A stretch of DNA of 64,000 bases from Ensifer aridi. GTDB taxonomy: Bacteria; Pseudomonadota; Alphaproteobacteria; Rhizobiales; Rhizobiaceae. Shown here piece after piece: positions 54,072 to 64,000 of the stretch (position 1 is the first letter of the stretch; every line of letters begins with the position of its first letter). Both the position numbers and the translations under genes were made by a program. The stretch spans positions 187,177-251,176 of the forward strand of contig NZ_LUAV01000012.1 of the NCBI RefSeq assembly GCF_002078505.1. Reading direction: 5' to 3'. Below the pieces are notes generated by a model that saw only the letters and a program-made list of their open reading frames with translations, did no database searches and was not told where the DNA came from.

Positions 54072-54476
54072 TCAGCCCGTCAGCTCCCGCTCGAAGAGGC
54101 GAAGATTGCGGTAGTGGCTGAGGCGGGTGATGACACCGTCCTCGATCTCGAAGACGAAGACGCTCGGAATGGAATAGCTCTGGCCCGAGGCTTCGGGAAG
54201 GCCGGCCATCGTCTCGCGGTAGGTGCCCCGCGCCGTCGTATCGGCCGCCACCCGCTGGCCGAAGGCGTCGCGCATCAGCACGATGTCGCCGAAGCTCTCG
54301 TCGAAATGGCGCAGATAGTTCATCACCCATGCTCTGAGAGGAACGGCACCGACGGTCCGCTGACCGGTGAGCGAATCGAGCGCGACGTCTTCGTCGAGGA
54401 GACGGGAGAGCGCGTCGAAATCGCGATCGTTCAGGGCGTCGATAAACCGGCTGGCAATCGTTTGGGCGTCTGGCAT
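54072..54476 (-). CDS. SnoaL-like / NTF2-fold protein
   Basis: 134 residues with the SnoaL/NTF2 pattern: an N-terminal helix pair ASRFIDALNDRDFDALSRLL, GQRTVGAVPLRAWVMNYLRH, and beta strands ending FEIEDGVITRLSHYRNLRLF. Members include polyketide cyclases, isomerases and proteins of unknown role. It lies 15 bp after the YjbQ gene and probably shares a transcript with it. No clear active site can be assigned. Confidence 0.8.
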   Translation of the reverse strand: MPDAQTIASRFIDALNDRDFDALSRLLDEDVALDSLTGQRTVGAVPLRAWVMNYLRHFDESFGDIVLMRDAFGQRVAADTTARGTYRETMAGLPEASGQSYSIPSVFVFEIEDGVITRLSHYRNLRLFERELTG

Positions 54477-54491
54477 TCCCTCCTCCTTCTA

Positions 54492-54914
54492 CTAGCCGCC
54501 GAGGTGCAGGACGATCTCGCGGCGATGCGGCCGATCGCGGTGTTCGAAAAGGTAAAGCCCCTGCCAGGTGCCGAGCGTCAGGCGCCCGTCCATGACGGGT
54601 ATCCCGATCGAAACTTGCGTGAGGGCGGCCTTGATATGGGCAGGCATATCGTCCGCCCCCTCCATCCTATGCACCACCCACTGCATGGAGGGATCGGAGG
54701 AAGGCGGCACCAGCCGGTGAAAGAACGCGTGGAGGTCACGCTTGACGTCCGGATCGGCGTTCTCCTGGATGATCAGCGATGCGGAGGTATGGCGGACGAA
54801 CACGGTGAGCAGCCCCTCCGGCACGCCCGCTCGCCGCACGAAATCGGCGGCTTCAGTGGTAAACTCGTAGAGCCCCTGCCCCTTGGTGGCGATGGTGACG
54901 ACGGTCTGCGGCAT
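54492..54914 (-). CDS. UPF0047 / YjbQ family protein
   Basis: 140 residues, close to the family's usual size. VRHTSASLIIQENADPDVKR is the hallmark with the conserved His, and later GTWQGLYLFEHRD. YjbQ proteins have been linked to thiamin phosphate synthase activity in vitro; the physiological role is not settled. ATG 54914 gives MPQTVVTIATKGQG; the longer upstream ORF has no support. Confidence 0.88.
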   Translation of the reverse strand: MPQTVVTIATKGQGLYEFTTEAADFVRRAGVPEGLLTVFVRHTSASLIIQENADPDVKRDLHAFFHRLVPPSSDPSMQWVVHRMEGADDMPAHIKAALTQVSIGIPVMDGRLTLGTWQGLYLFEHRDRPHRREIVLHLGG

Positions 54915-54973
54915 CCTGTTCTTTCCGCTGCCTTGCAAGCGGCATTGCCCGCCCCCGCGCAAAGGTGCGGCCG

Positions 54974-55075
54974 CTGCATGTTTCCTTAAATCGCAAGCGA
55001 TTTAAGGATGAAAACATGCAGCGATTCAAAGTGCTACAGCGCCCTTTGCGCGTCTGATAAGACGCGGCGCTGTAG
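54974..55075 (+). repeat. Ensifer-type intergenic repeat, copy A
   Basis: CTGCATGTTTCCTTAAATCG and CGATTTAAGG...ACATGCAG form a hairpin. It is followed by GATTCAAAGTGCTACAGCGC, then CTTTGCGCGTCTGATAAGAC and GCTGTAG. This matches 48385-48489 in inverted orientation. It lies between the YjbQ and DUF1428 genes. Confidence 0.8.
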
Positions 55076-55124
55076 GCAACGCATTTGATTACCGCATGAC
55101 TCTATCCCTAAATCGCCGCCGATC

Positions 55125-55478
55125 CTACATCTCCAGGAAAGGCTCAAATCCGCCGTAGATCAAGCGCTTGCCGTCGAAAACGGATTTCCACTCGTCACCC
55201 TGGAGCCGCGGATCCGCCATGACCTTGGCGACGATCGCGTCGCGATCCTGTCGCGAGTTGTAGCGGACCCAAGAAAAAACGACCGTCTCGTCTTCCTTGG
55301 CCTGAACTGCGCGCGGGAAGGATGTGACTTCGCCATAGGGCACGTCGTCGCCGAGGCATTCGATATATTCGAGCGCACCATGCTCCTTCCACACCTCGCC
55401 CGCCTTTCGTGCCATGTCCTTGTAAGCCTCGATGTTGGCCTTCGGTACCGCAACGATAAAACCGTCGACATATGCCAT
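55125..55478 (-). CDS. DUF1428 family protein
   Basis: 117 residues, typical of DUF1428. Features include MAYVDGFIVAVPKANIEAYK at the start, WKEHGALEYIECLGDDVPYG in the middle and FDGKRLIYGGFEPF at the end. The fold is a small alpha/beta barrel-like protein of unknown function. GGAGGAGA lies before ATG 55478. Confidence 0.87.
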   Translation of the reverse strand: MAYVDGFIVAVPKANIEAYKDMARKAGEVWKEHGALEYIECLGDDVPYGEVTSFPRAVQAKEDETVVFSWVRYNSRQDRDAIVAKVMADPRLQGDEWKSVFDGKRLIYGGFEPFLEM

Positions 55479-55682
55479 GTTCGTCTCCTCCGTTTGAAAG
55501 ACAACAAAGGACGATCGAAACGAAAAGGTTCCGACATGCGATGTGATTTTCATGATGCGGCTGTCGGAAAGGCTCTTCTCGTTTTATCGCGACTGGCGCT
55601 CGCGGCGATCGTTCGACTTCTCCTCAAAACCGATCCTTAACGTTTACGCTTTATCAATCTCTCGCAAACGAGAGGTTCCGCG

Positions 55683-56252
55683 ATGCGTTGCGTTTTTGTC
55701 GTCGTTCTCCTGTTGCTGGCCGGCTGCGGAACGGTGCCGAAAGATACCCGGAACGCCTGTGCGGTTTTCGAGCAGCGAGATGGCCTTTTCAACAATTGGC
55801 GCCGAGCCGCTTATCAGGCGGAGCGTGAATACGGCGTGCCCGTTCCGGTGCTGATGGCCACGATCTATACGGAATCCGGCTTCCGCCATGACGCCAAGCC
55901 GCCGCGTACCAAGCTCTTCGGCTTCATTCCCTGGACGCGGGTCTCCTCGGCCTATGGATATTCGCAGGCGCTCGACGGCACCTGGGCCCGCTATCAAGGC
56001 GAAACGGGTCGCTGGCTGGCGCGCCGGACCGACTTCGCCGATGCGATCCGTTTTATCGCCTGGTACCATAGCGAGAGCCATCGGAAGAACGGCATAGCGC
56101 TCAACGACACCTACCGGCTCTATATCGCCTACTACCATGGCCACGGCGGCTACGAGCGCGGCAACTGGAGCGACACGGCCAAGACTGGCGCCAAGAGGGC
56201 GGCGGGCATGGCCGCAATCTACACACGCCAGTTGCGCGGTTGCGGTTCCTGA
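55683..56252 (+). CDS. lipoprotein with SLT-type lytic transglycosylase fold
   Basis: 189 residues. A lipoprotein signal (RCVFVVVLLLLAGC) gives an N-terminal acyl-Cys. The body has the lysozyme-like hallmarks MATIYTESGF (catalytic Glu), SAYGYSQALDGTWARYQ and YIAYYHGHGGYERG. It should cut or remodel peptidoglycan from the envelope. It is smaller than the full lytic transglycosylases, as is common for EmtA-like rhizobial forms. The start at 55683 is followed directly by the signal peptide. Confidence 0.85.
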   Translation: MRCVFVVVLLLLAGCGTVPKDTRNACAVFEQRDGLFNNWRRAAYQAEREYGVPVPVLMATIYTESGFRHDAKPPRTKLFGFIPWTRVSSAYGYSQALDGTWARYQGETGRWLARRTDFADAIRFIAWYHSESHRKNGIALNDTYRLYIAYYHGHGGYERGNWSDTAKTGAKRAAGMAAIYTRQLRGCGS

Positions 56253-56318
56253 CAGAGAAAGCTCTGCACGGCGAGCGCGAAACGTGCCGCCGCCATTCCG
56301 ATGTAGCATCGACCGGTG

Positions 56319-56352
56319 CGCCCTCGCCCCGCAGGCGGGGACCGCGAGGGCG
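56319..56352. terminator. hairpin between convergent genes
   Basis: CGCCCTCG-CCCCG-cagg-CGGGG-accg-CGAGGGCG lies in the 117 bp between the convergent transglycosylase and GYD genes. It has no T-run, so it may be a terminator of low strength or an IR of another kind. Confidence 0.45.
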
Positions 56353-56369
56353 CGGCACTGAGCAGCGAT

Positions 56370-56663
56370 CTAGCCGAGCGTACCGATCAGCTCCCGATAG
56401 GCCGCTTCGGGGAAAGCCTTCAAGGTGCGCGTGCGCACATTGCCGTTCATGCCGAGGGTCAAGGCGAACCGCGCAGCCACCGCGTCGTCCGGCGCTTCGC
56501 AGACCGCGACCATGTCGTATTCGCCCATGGTCAGATAGAACTCCTTGAAGGAGCCGCCCATCTCCTGAAGCAGCTTCTTGGCCGCATCAAGCCGCCGAGG
56601 AGATTCACGTACGTTTTTGATACCCTGCTCGGTCCAATTGAGAAGTACGACGTAAGTGGTCAT
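56370..56663 (-). CDS. GYD-domain protein
   Basis: 97 residues. MTTYVVLLNWTEQGIKNVRE at the start, then LQEMGGSFKEFYLTMGEYDM in the middle, fit the GYD domain. Such small proteins are of unknown function. GGGAGG lies seven bases before ATG 56663, which rejects the far longer ORF upstream. It is downstream of rpoD on the same strand, beyond the rpoD terminator. Confidence 0.87.
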   Translation of the reverse strand: MTTYVVLLNWTEQGIKNVRESPRRLDAAKKLLQEMGGSFKEFYLTMGEYDMVAVCEAPDDAVAARFALTLGMNGNVRTRTLKAFPEAAYRELIGTLG

Positions 56664-56975
56664 ATCACACCTCCCGTAGAGCCATCCCGCCTTCGATGAA
56701 AGGCGGCCAAGATGCTCCGATTTCGAAAGGGCTGGAGCGCTTTTGCGCCTCGAGTGCCGGCGCGGTGCCCTACAGCCTTCATGCCTACATGGCGCGTGCT
56801 GCCAGCGGAAAGATGCCCGGCAGAATGTTCCACTTAGACATGAAAGGCTCAGGCACGACTGGACGCCTGCGGGTGCAACTACGTCTCTCGCACTGCAAAC
56901 CAGTGCCCCTTCGCTGCAAGCCGCAAAGTATAGTCCCGCTGCCGGGGGCGAACAAGCAACTGATACCGCGGCCGC
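56664..56975. other. intergenic region without recognised gene
   Basis: 312 bp between the GYD-gene start and the rpoD terminator. Short ORFs here overlap one another and have no ribosome sites. Promoter for the GYD gene is expected in this stretch. Confidence 0.5.
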
Positions 56976-57008
56976 GAAAAGAAAGAGCCGGGCGCAAGCG
57001 CCCGGCTC
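56976..57008 (-). terminator. rho-independent terminator of rpoD
   Basis: On the minus strand an 11 bp perfect stem GAGCCGGGCGC-tt-GCGCCCGGCTC is followed by TTTCTTTTC. It begins 31 bp after the rpoD stop. Confidence 0.9.
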
Positions 57009-57039
57009 CACTCTTTAGGTTTCGCTAGAAAACCGGCGA

Positions 57040-59097
<2,058 letters not shown>

Positions 59098-59659
59098 TTA
59101 TTCGTCGCTTTCCTTGTCGCAACCGGCCTGCGCCCGGTGCCAATGCCGCTCGGAGGTCCGGGCACGCCGCGTACCCGCCACCGCTTCATTTCCCCTGACG
59201 TAACGGGATGATGTTTAATTCCTGATTAACCACGACAGCGATCGCGGTTGAACGGGCAAGCTTCGACAGTCCTGCCACTGAAACGTCCCTGGCATGATTT
59301 CCTATCCGCCGTACCATGTCGCCATTTCTGCTTGAAATGGTGATTCCCAGAATTTTTGATCCCGTCAAGCGTTTCCGGTGAAAAACCGCGCAAATCGGCA
59401 AAAAACGCTGACTGGCGGGGTTTTGTGCTGTTTATCAGCTTTCGCTCAACATGTAGGTGCGACCCGAAGAAAGACAAGAGCCGCCCTGGTTTTCCCGGGA
59501 CCAAGCAATAAAAACTGGCGCGAAATGGGCGGCGCGACCGCCACAAACAGCAAACGCAAAAATATTCCAGCAAAATAGGTCACCGGTGCGCCATTTCGCA
59601 ATAGCGTTCCGCTTCTCGACTTGTCACTCGACCAATCGCAGAGAACTTTGCCGGCTCCC
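59098..59659. other. 562 bp intergenic leader region of rpoD
   Basis: Both flanking genes run leftward, so this is the rpoD promoter and leader. Short ORFs lack ribosome sites. I cannot name -35 and -10 boxes with confidence; CTTGCC at about 59259 is a possible -35 on the minus strand. The region is less GC-rich than its neighbours in parts, for example around 59340-59420. Confidence 0.5.
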
Positions 59660-60694
59660 CTACCAGTCCATCACAACCTTGCCGGAATTGCCGGAGCGCA
59701 TGGCCTCGAAGCCGTCGCGGAAGTCGTCGATGCCGATGCGATGGGTGATGATCGGCGAGAGGTCGAGCCCGCCCTGAACGAAGGCGATCATCTTGTACCA
59801 GGTCTCGAACATCTCGCGACCATAGATGCCCTTCAGGTTGAGCATCTTGAAGATGACCTTGTTCCAGTCGATCTCGAAGCCCGCCGGCGCAATGCCGAGG
59901 ATCGCGATCTTGCCGCCATTGTTCATCTTGTCGATCATGTCACGGAAGGCGGGCGCGGCCCCCGACATCTCCAGCCCGACGTCGAAGCCCTCGGTCATGC
60001 CGATCGACCGCATCACGTCGGCGAGATTCTCCTTCGATGCGTCGACGACGTGATCGATCCCGACCTTGCGCGCGAGATCGAGACGGACGGGGTTGATGTC
60101 GGTTATCACCACCTTGCGGGCGCCCGATCGCCTGGCGACCAGCGCGCCCATGATGCCAATTGGTCCGGCGCCGGTGACCAGCACATCCTCACCGACGAGA
60201 TCGAAGGAGAGCGCCGTGTGCACGGCATTGCCGAAAGGATCGAAAATGGCGGCGATCTCGTCCGGTACATCATCCGGGATCGACACGACGTTGTACTCCG
60301 GCAGGCAGACGAACTCGGCGAAGGAGCCGGGGCGGTTGACGCCGACACCAAGCGTATTGCGGCAGAGATGTCCCCTCCCCGCGCGGCAGTTGCGGCATTT
60401 GCCGCAGACGATATGGCCTTCGCCGGAAACCCGCTCGCCGACATGATGCTTGGTGACGGCCGAGCCGACTTCGGCGATCTCGCCCATGAATTCGTGTCCG
60501 ACGACCATCGGCACGGGAATAGTCTTCTGCGCCCACTGATCCCAGTTCCAGATGTGAACGTCGGTGCCGCAGATTGCCGATTTCTTGACGCGGATCAGAA
60601 CGTCGTTCGGGCCGATCTCCGGCACCGGTACACGCTCCATCCAAAGCCCGACCTCCGGCTTCGTCTTGACCAGCGCCTTCATCATGTTGGTCAT
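59660..60694 (-). CDS. tdh: L-threonine 3-dehydrogenase
   Basis: 344 residues, medium-chain zinc dehydrogenase. The catalytic-zinc ligands lie in [14 protein letters not shown] and GHEFMGE; the structural-zinc cluster is [15 protein letters not shown]. The NAD-binding motif [10 protein letters not shown] follows. It oxidises L-threonine to 2-amino-3-ketobutyrate, which the adjacent kbl product cleaves to glycine and acetyl-CoA. GAGGA sits eight bases before ATG 60694. It lies 70 bp after kbl on the same strand. Confidence 0.95.
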   Translation of the reverse strand: MTNMMKALVKTKPEVGLWMERVPVPEIGPNDVLIRVKKSAICGTDVHIWNWDQWAQKTIPVPMVVGHEFMGEIAEVGSAVTKHHVGERVSGEGHIVCGKCRNCRAGRGHLCRNTLGVGVNRPGSFAEFVCLPEYNVVSIPDDVPDEIAAIFDPFGNAVHTALSFDLVGEDVLVTGAGPIGIMGALVARRSGARKVVITDINPVRLDLARKVGIDHVVDASKENLADVMRSIGMTEGFDVGLEMSGAAPAFRDMIDKMNNGGKIAILGIAPAGFEIDWNKVIFKMLNLKGIYGREMFETWYKMIAFVQGGLDLSPIITHRIGIDDFRDGFEAMRSGNSGKVVMDW

Positions 60695-60764
60695 CTTAGA
60701 GATCCTCGCTCCTCCGCGTTTCGCGCGGTTACCAACTTGCCACTCTCCCCGCTAGCGCAGCCTT

Positions 60765-61952
60765 TCAAATCACGCCCAACTCCCGCCCGACCTCCTCAAA
60801 CACCGCGATCGCGCGGCGCACATCTGCTTCGCTATGCGCGGCCGACATCTGCGTGCGGATGCGCGCCTGTCCTCGCGGAACCACCGGGAAAGAGAAGCCG
60901 ATCACGTAAACGCCCCTCTCCAGCATGCGCGCCGCCATCTCCTGCGCCAGCGCCGCGTCGCCGAGCATGACCGGGATGATCGGGTGCCCTTCGCCGGAAA
61001 GCGTGAAGCCGAGCTTCGACATGTCGGCCCGGAAGAGCGCTGCGTTTGCGTAGAGCCGGTCGCGAAGGCTGTGGCCGTTCTCGATCAGTTCGAAGACCTT
61101 GAGCGAAGCGGCGGCGATTACCGGGGCGAGAGTGTTCGAAAAGAGATAAGGCCGCGAGCGCTGGCGCAGCCAGTCGACGATCTCGGCCTTTGCCGAGGTA
61201 TAGCCGCCGGAAGCGCCACCGAGCGCCTTGCCGAGCGTGCCGGTAATGATGTCGATCCGGCCCTCGACGCCGCAATGTTCCGCGGAGCCGCGGCCATGCT
61301 TGCCGACGAAGCCGACCGCGTGGCTATCGTCGACCATGACCATCGCGCCGTATTTTTCCGCAAGATCGCAGACGCCCTTGAGGTTGGCGATGATGCCGTC
61401 CATCGAGAAGACGCCATCGGTAGCGATGAGCTTGAAGCGGCTGCCTTCGGCCTTCTTCAACTCCTCTTCGAGTGCCGCCATGTCATTGTTGGCGTAGCGG
61501 AAGCGCTTGGCCTTCGAGAGGCGTACGCCATCGATGATCGAGGCGTGATTCAGCGCATCCGAAATGACCGCGTCCTCTTCGCCGAGCAGCGTCTCGAACA
61601 ACCCTCCATTGGCGTCGAAACAGGAGGAATAGAGAATCGTGTCCTCCATGCCGAGGAAGGACGAGATCCGCGCCTCGAGTTGCTTGTGCTCCTCCTGGGT
61701 GCCGCAGATAAAGCGCACGGACGCCATGCCGTAGCCGTAGCGGTCGAGCGCCTTCTTCGCGGCCTCGGCAAGCTCTTCGTTATCGGCAAGGCCGAGATAG
61801 TTGTTGGCGCAGAAATTCAGGACGCGCTTACCGGATGCAACTTCGATCTCGCCCGCCTGTTTGGAGGTGATGACGCGCTCGGACTTGTAAAGCCCGGCCG
61901 ATTTCAGGCCTTCGAGTTCGGAGCGGAGGTGCGAGAGGAAGGCTGAGGTCAT
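60765..61952 (-). CDS. kbl: glycine C-acetyltransferase (2-amino-3-ketobutyrate CoA ligase)
   Basis: 395 residues of the alpha-oxoamine synthase family. The PLP lysine is in [28 protein letters not shown] and [13 protein letters not shown] are conserved. It converts 2-amino-3-ketobutyrate and CoA to glycine and acetyl-CoA in threonine breakdown. It forms an operon with tdh, which follows. A 12 bp palindrome lies 26-37 bp upstream of its start. Confidence 0.95.
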   Translation of the reverse strand: MTSAFLSHLRSELEGLKSAGLYKSERVITSKQAGEIEVASGKRVLNFCANNYLGLADNEELAEAAKKALDRYGYGMASVRFICGTQEEHKQLEARISSFLGMEDTILYSSCFDANGGLFETLLGEEDAVISDALNHASIIDGVRLSKAKRFRYANNDMAALEEELKKAEGSRFKLIATDGVFSMDGIIANLKGVCDLAEKYGAMVMVDDSHAVGFVGKHGRGSAEHCGVEGRIDIITGTLGKALGGASGGYTSAKAEIVDWLRQRSRPYLFSNTLAPVIAAASLKVFELIENGHSLRDRLYANAALFRADMSKLGFTLSGEGHPIIPVMLGDAALAQEMAARMLERGVYVIGFSFPVVPRGQARIRTQMSAAHSEADVRRAIAVFEEVGRELGVI

Positions 61953-61977
61953 GGCGGGCCGCTTTCAAGCAAAAAGG

Positions 61978-61989
61978 TTGTCTAGACAA
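61978..61989. promoter_or_regulatory. GntR/HutC-type operator palindrome upstream of kbl-tdh
   Basis: TTGTCTAGACAA is a perfect 12 bp palindrome containing GT-n-TA-n-AC, the consensus of HutC-subfamily GntR regulators. It lies close upstream of the kbl start, where it could overlap the promoter. No GntR gene is in the window. Confidence 0.65.
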
Positions 61990-62123
61990 ATAGCGCGATG
62001 GCTTTCGACGCACAGCGAATTCTCACTGCATTGTCGAGGGGAAATGCGCGGGTTTCAAGCACCCTCCGTGCCGCCGAGGCGGCGTGAACGACCCGCTCGG
62101 AACGGCACGCATGGCTAAACCGA

Positions 62124-63989
62124 TCAGCGGCCGTCCTCAAATTCCTCGATCACCGCGAGAAACGCCTCGCCATACCTCTCCCGCTTGCTCTCGCCGATGC
62201 CCGGAATGTCGATGAGGTCGACGAAGTCGCGCGGTCGCCGTTTGGCGAGCGCTATCAAGGTTGTGTCCGGGAAAACCACATAGGGCGGCACGTCCATCTC
62301 GCGAGCGATCGACAGGCGCTCGGCGCGGAGCAGCTCAAAGAGCTCCAGATCAGAGCCCGCCAGATCCGAACGTTCGCGGGCGGCGACCGATTTCTGCCCG
62401 CGCGCGGCTCTCCCGGAAGCAGCTCGGTCCTTGCGGAAGAGAACCTGCCGCTCACGCCGGAAGACGCTACGCGCCTCCGGCTCGAGCTTGAGCGCCCCGA
62501 AGGCCGTGTGATCCACGGTAATAAGACCTGCGGCGAGCAGTTGCCGGAAGACTGATTGCCACGTCCGCGCCGGCAGGTCCTTGCCGGCACCGAAGACCGG
62601 CATGTCGACATGGCCGAAGCGCTCTGTCTTCTCGTTCACCGTTCCCATCAGCACGTCGATCACATGGCCGGTCCCGAAGCGCTCGCCGGTGCGGTAGACG
62701 GCGGCGAGCGCCTTGATCGCCGCTTCAGTGCCGTCCCAGGTGTCGACCGGCTTCAGGCAGGTATCGCAATGACCGCAGCCGCCCGGATGGGCCTCGCCGA
62801 AATGCGCCAGGATCGCCTGCCGCCGGCAACCCGCCGTCTCGCAGATCGCCAGCAACGCATTGAGCTTCGATCTTTCGATCCGCTTGATCTCCTCGGGTGC
62901 GCCGCCGTCGTCGATCATCCGCCGGCGCTGAATGACGTCGGCCATGCCATAGGCCATCCAGACTTCGGAGGGCAGCCCGTCGCGCCCCGCCCTCCCCGTT
63001 TCCTGATAATAAGCCTCGACCGAACCCGGCAGGTCGAGATGCGCTACATAGCGCACGTCCGGCTTGTCGATCCCCATGCCGAAGGCGACCGTTGCGACGA
63101 GGCACAGCTTCTCCTCCTTCAGGAACGCGTCCTGATGGGCATCGCGCACCGCCCGCTCCATGCCGGCATGATAGGGAAGCGCGCGGATCCCTTGCGCGTT
63201 CAGCCATTCCGCTGTGTCCTCGACCTTGGCACGCGAAAGGCAATAGACGATGCCGCTTGCATCCTTGAAGCGCCTCAGGAAGCGCAGGAGCTGCTGGCGC
63301 GGCTGGTCACGCTCGACGATCTCGTAGGCGATGTTGGGCCGATCGAAGCTCGATGTGAAGACCCTCGCACGGGTCAGCGCCAGCCGCTCGACAATATCGT
63401 CGCGCGTGTGCGGATCAGCGGTCGCGGTCAATGCAATGCGCGGCACGCCGGGAAAGCGCGACGCAAGGCAATCGAGGCCGCGATATTCGGGACGGAAATC
63501 GTGCCCCCATTGCGACACGCAGTGCGCCTCATCGATCGCGAAGAGGGCGACATCGATGTCGCCGATCATCTCGGCGAAGCCGTCGGTGACGGCGCGCTCC
63601 GGTGTGACATAGAGCAGGTCGAGTGCCGCCGACGCAAGCGCCCGGCGGACGGCGATCGCCTCCTCCCGCGTGAGCGAAGAATTGAGCGCCGCGGCGCGAA
63701 TGCCGAGCTGCTTCAGCGCCTCCACCTGGTCGCGCATGAGCGCGATCAACGGCGAGACGACGATGCCGACGCCCCTGCGGCAGAGCGCAGGAATCTGGAA
63801 GCACAGCGACTTGCCGGCCCCGGTCGGAAAGAGCACGACGGCATCGCCGCCCTCGACCACATGTTCGATGACTGCCTGCTGCTGACCGCGAAAGGCGGAA
63901 TAGCCATAGACGCGTTTGAGGACGTCGAGGGGATTACGGGCGCCGTCCGCTTCGAAAAGGCGTGCGGTGGGATTGGGGCTGTCGGGCAT
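62124..63989 (-). CDS. recQ: ATP-dependent DNA helicase RecQ
   Basis: 621 residues. Helicase motif [21 protein letters not shown] box [20 protein letters not shown] and motif VI ([15 protein letters not shown]) are present. The RQC zinc region has CETAGCRRQ and CGHCDTC, and an HRDC domain ends the protein ([20 protein letters not shown], then [17 protein letters not shown]). It unwinds DNA in recombinational repair. It is near the usual RecQ length. ATG 63989 gives [13 protein letters not shown]. The gene is intact in the window, 171 bp upstream of kbl. Confidence 0.95.
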   Translation of the reverse strand: MPDSPNPTARLFEADGARNPLDVLKRVYGYSAFRGQQQAVIEHVVEGGDAVVLFPTGAGKSLCFQIPALCRRGVGIVVSPLIALMRDQVEALKQLGIRAAALNSSLTREEAIAVRRALASAALDLLYVTPERAVTDGFAEMIGDIDVALFAIDEAHCVSQWGHDFRPEYRGLDCLASRFPGVPRIALTATADPHTRDDIVERLALTRARVFTSSFDRPNIAYEIVERDQPRQQLLRFLRRFKDASGIVYCLSRAKVEDTAEWLNAQGIRALPYHAGMERAVRDAHQDAFLKEEKLCLVATVAFGMGIDKPDVRYVAHLDLPGSVEAYYQETGRAGRDGLPSEVWMAYGMADVIQRRRMIDDGGAPEEIKRIERSKLNALLAICETAGCRRQAILAHFGEAHPGGCGHCDTCLKPVDTWDGTEAAIKALAAVYRTGERFGTGHVIDVLMGTVNEKTERFGHVDMPVFGAGKDLPARTWQSVFRQLLAAGLITVDHTAFGALKLEPEARSVFRRERQVLFRKDRAASGRAARGQKSVAARERSDLAGSDLELFELLRAERLSIAREMDVPPYVVFPDTTLIALAKRRPRDFVDLIDIPGIGESKRERYGEAFLAVIEEFEDGR

Positions 63990-64000
63990 GGAATCGCTTT

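Overview
This is GC-rich chromosomal DNA from an alphaproteobacterium of the Rhizobiaceae, most likely Sinorhizobium/Ensifer. The signs are a fused carnitine dehydrogenase-thioesterase, many RIME-type intergenic palindromes, two copies of a roughly 100 bp intergenic repeat, RirA-type iron operators (TGA-N9-TCA), a cobalamin riboswitch ahead of cbtBA, and a recQ/kbl/tdh/rpoD block. There is no CRISPR array, no intact insertion sequence and no rRNA. Most long antisense ORFs are GC-bias shadows and were left out.

Layout. 0.1-6.1 kb: quaternary-amine catabolism, with a carnitine dehydrogenase fused to a thioesterase, an acyl-CoA dehydrogenase, an ADP-forming acyl-CoA synthetase and a CaiD-type hydratase. 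6.4-16.2 kb: a dipeptide-type ABC importer with two Tat-exported binding proteins of identical length, an XRE-type regulator and a CocE/NonD-type hydrolase. 16.3-24.0 kb: an HSL-family hydrolase, then a LysR regulator with a polyamine ABC importer and a PatD-type gamma-aminobutyraldehyde dehydrogenase, closed by a strong terminator. 24.1-28.3 kb: a hydroxamate-siderophore unit (outer-membrane receptor with a frameshift in its signal-peptide region, FhuF-type reductase, FhuD/FhuP-type binding protein) behind two iron operators.

29.2-36.6 kb: an MttB-superfamily methyltransferase with two 815-residue FAD/GcvT demethylating dehydrogenases and a divergent LysR gene. Together with the first cluster this could form a route from carnitine or butyrobetaine to glycine betaine, dimethylglycine and sarcosine. 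36.6-43 kb: a membrane alpha/beta-hydrolase, an Lrp regulator divergent from a cystathionine gamma-synthase-like enzyme, a VOC protein, a DUF1772 protein, and riboswitch-controlled cobalt uptake genes cbtB and cbtA. 43-48.2 kb: a second FhuF-like reductase, a GH144/glycoamylase-like protein, a DUF1194 protein and an orphan YcaO enzyme.

48.2-56.7 kb: a gene-sparse stretch with small exported proteins, a SIMPL-domain protein, a CAU-anticodon tRNA (probably tRNA-Ile2), gene relics and several small conserved enzymes. 56.9-64 kb: housekeeping genes on the minus strand: rpoD, tdh, kbl (with a HutC-type palindrome upstream) and recQ. No wholly new system is proven. The best leads are the betaine demethylation operon with no visible corrinoid protein, the twin binding proteins with a three-repeat operator, the orphan YcaO and the frameshifted siderophore receptor.
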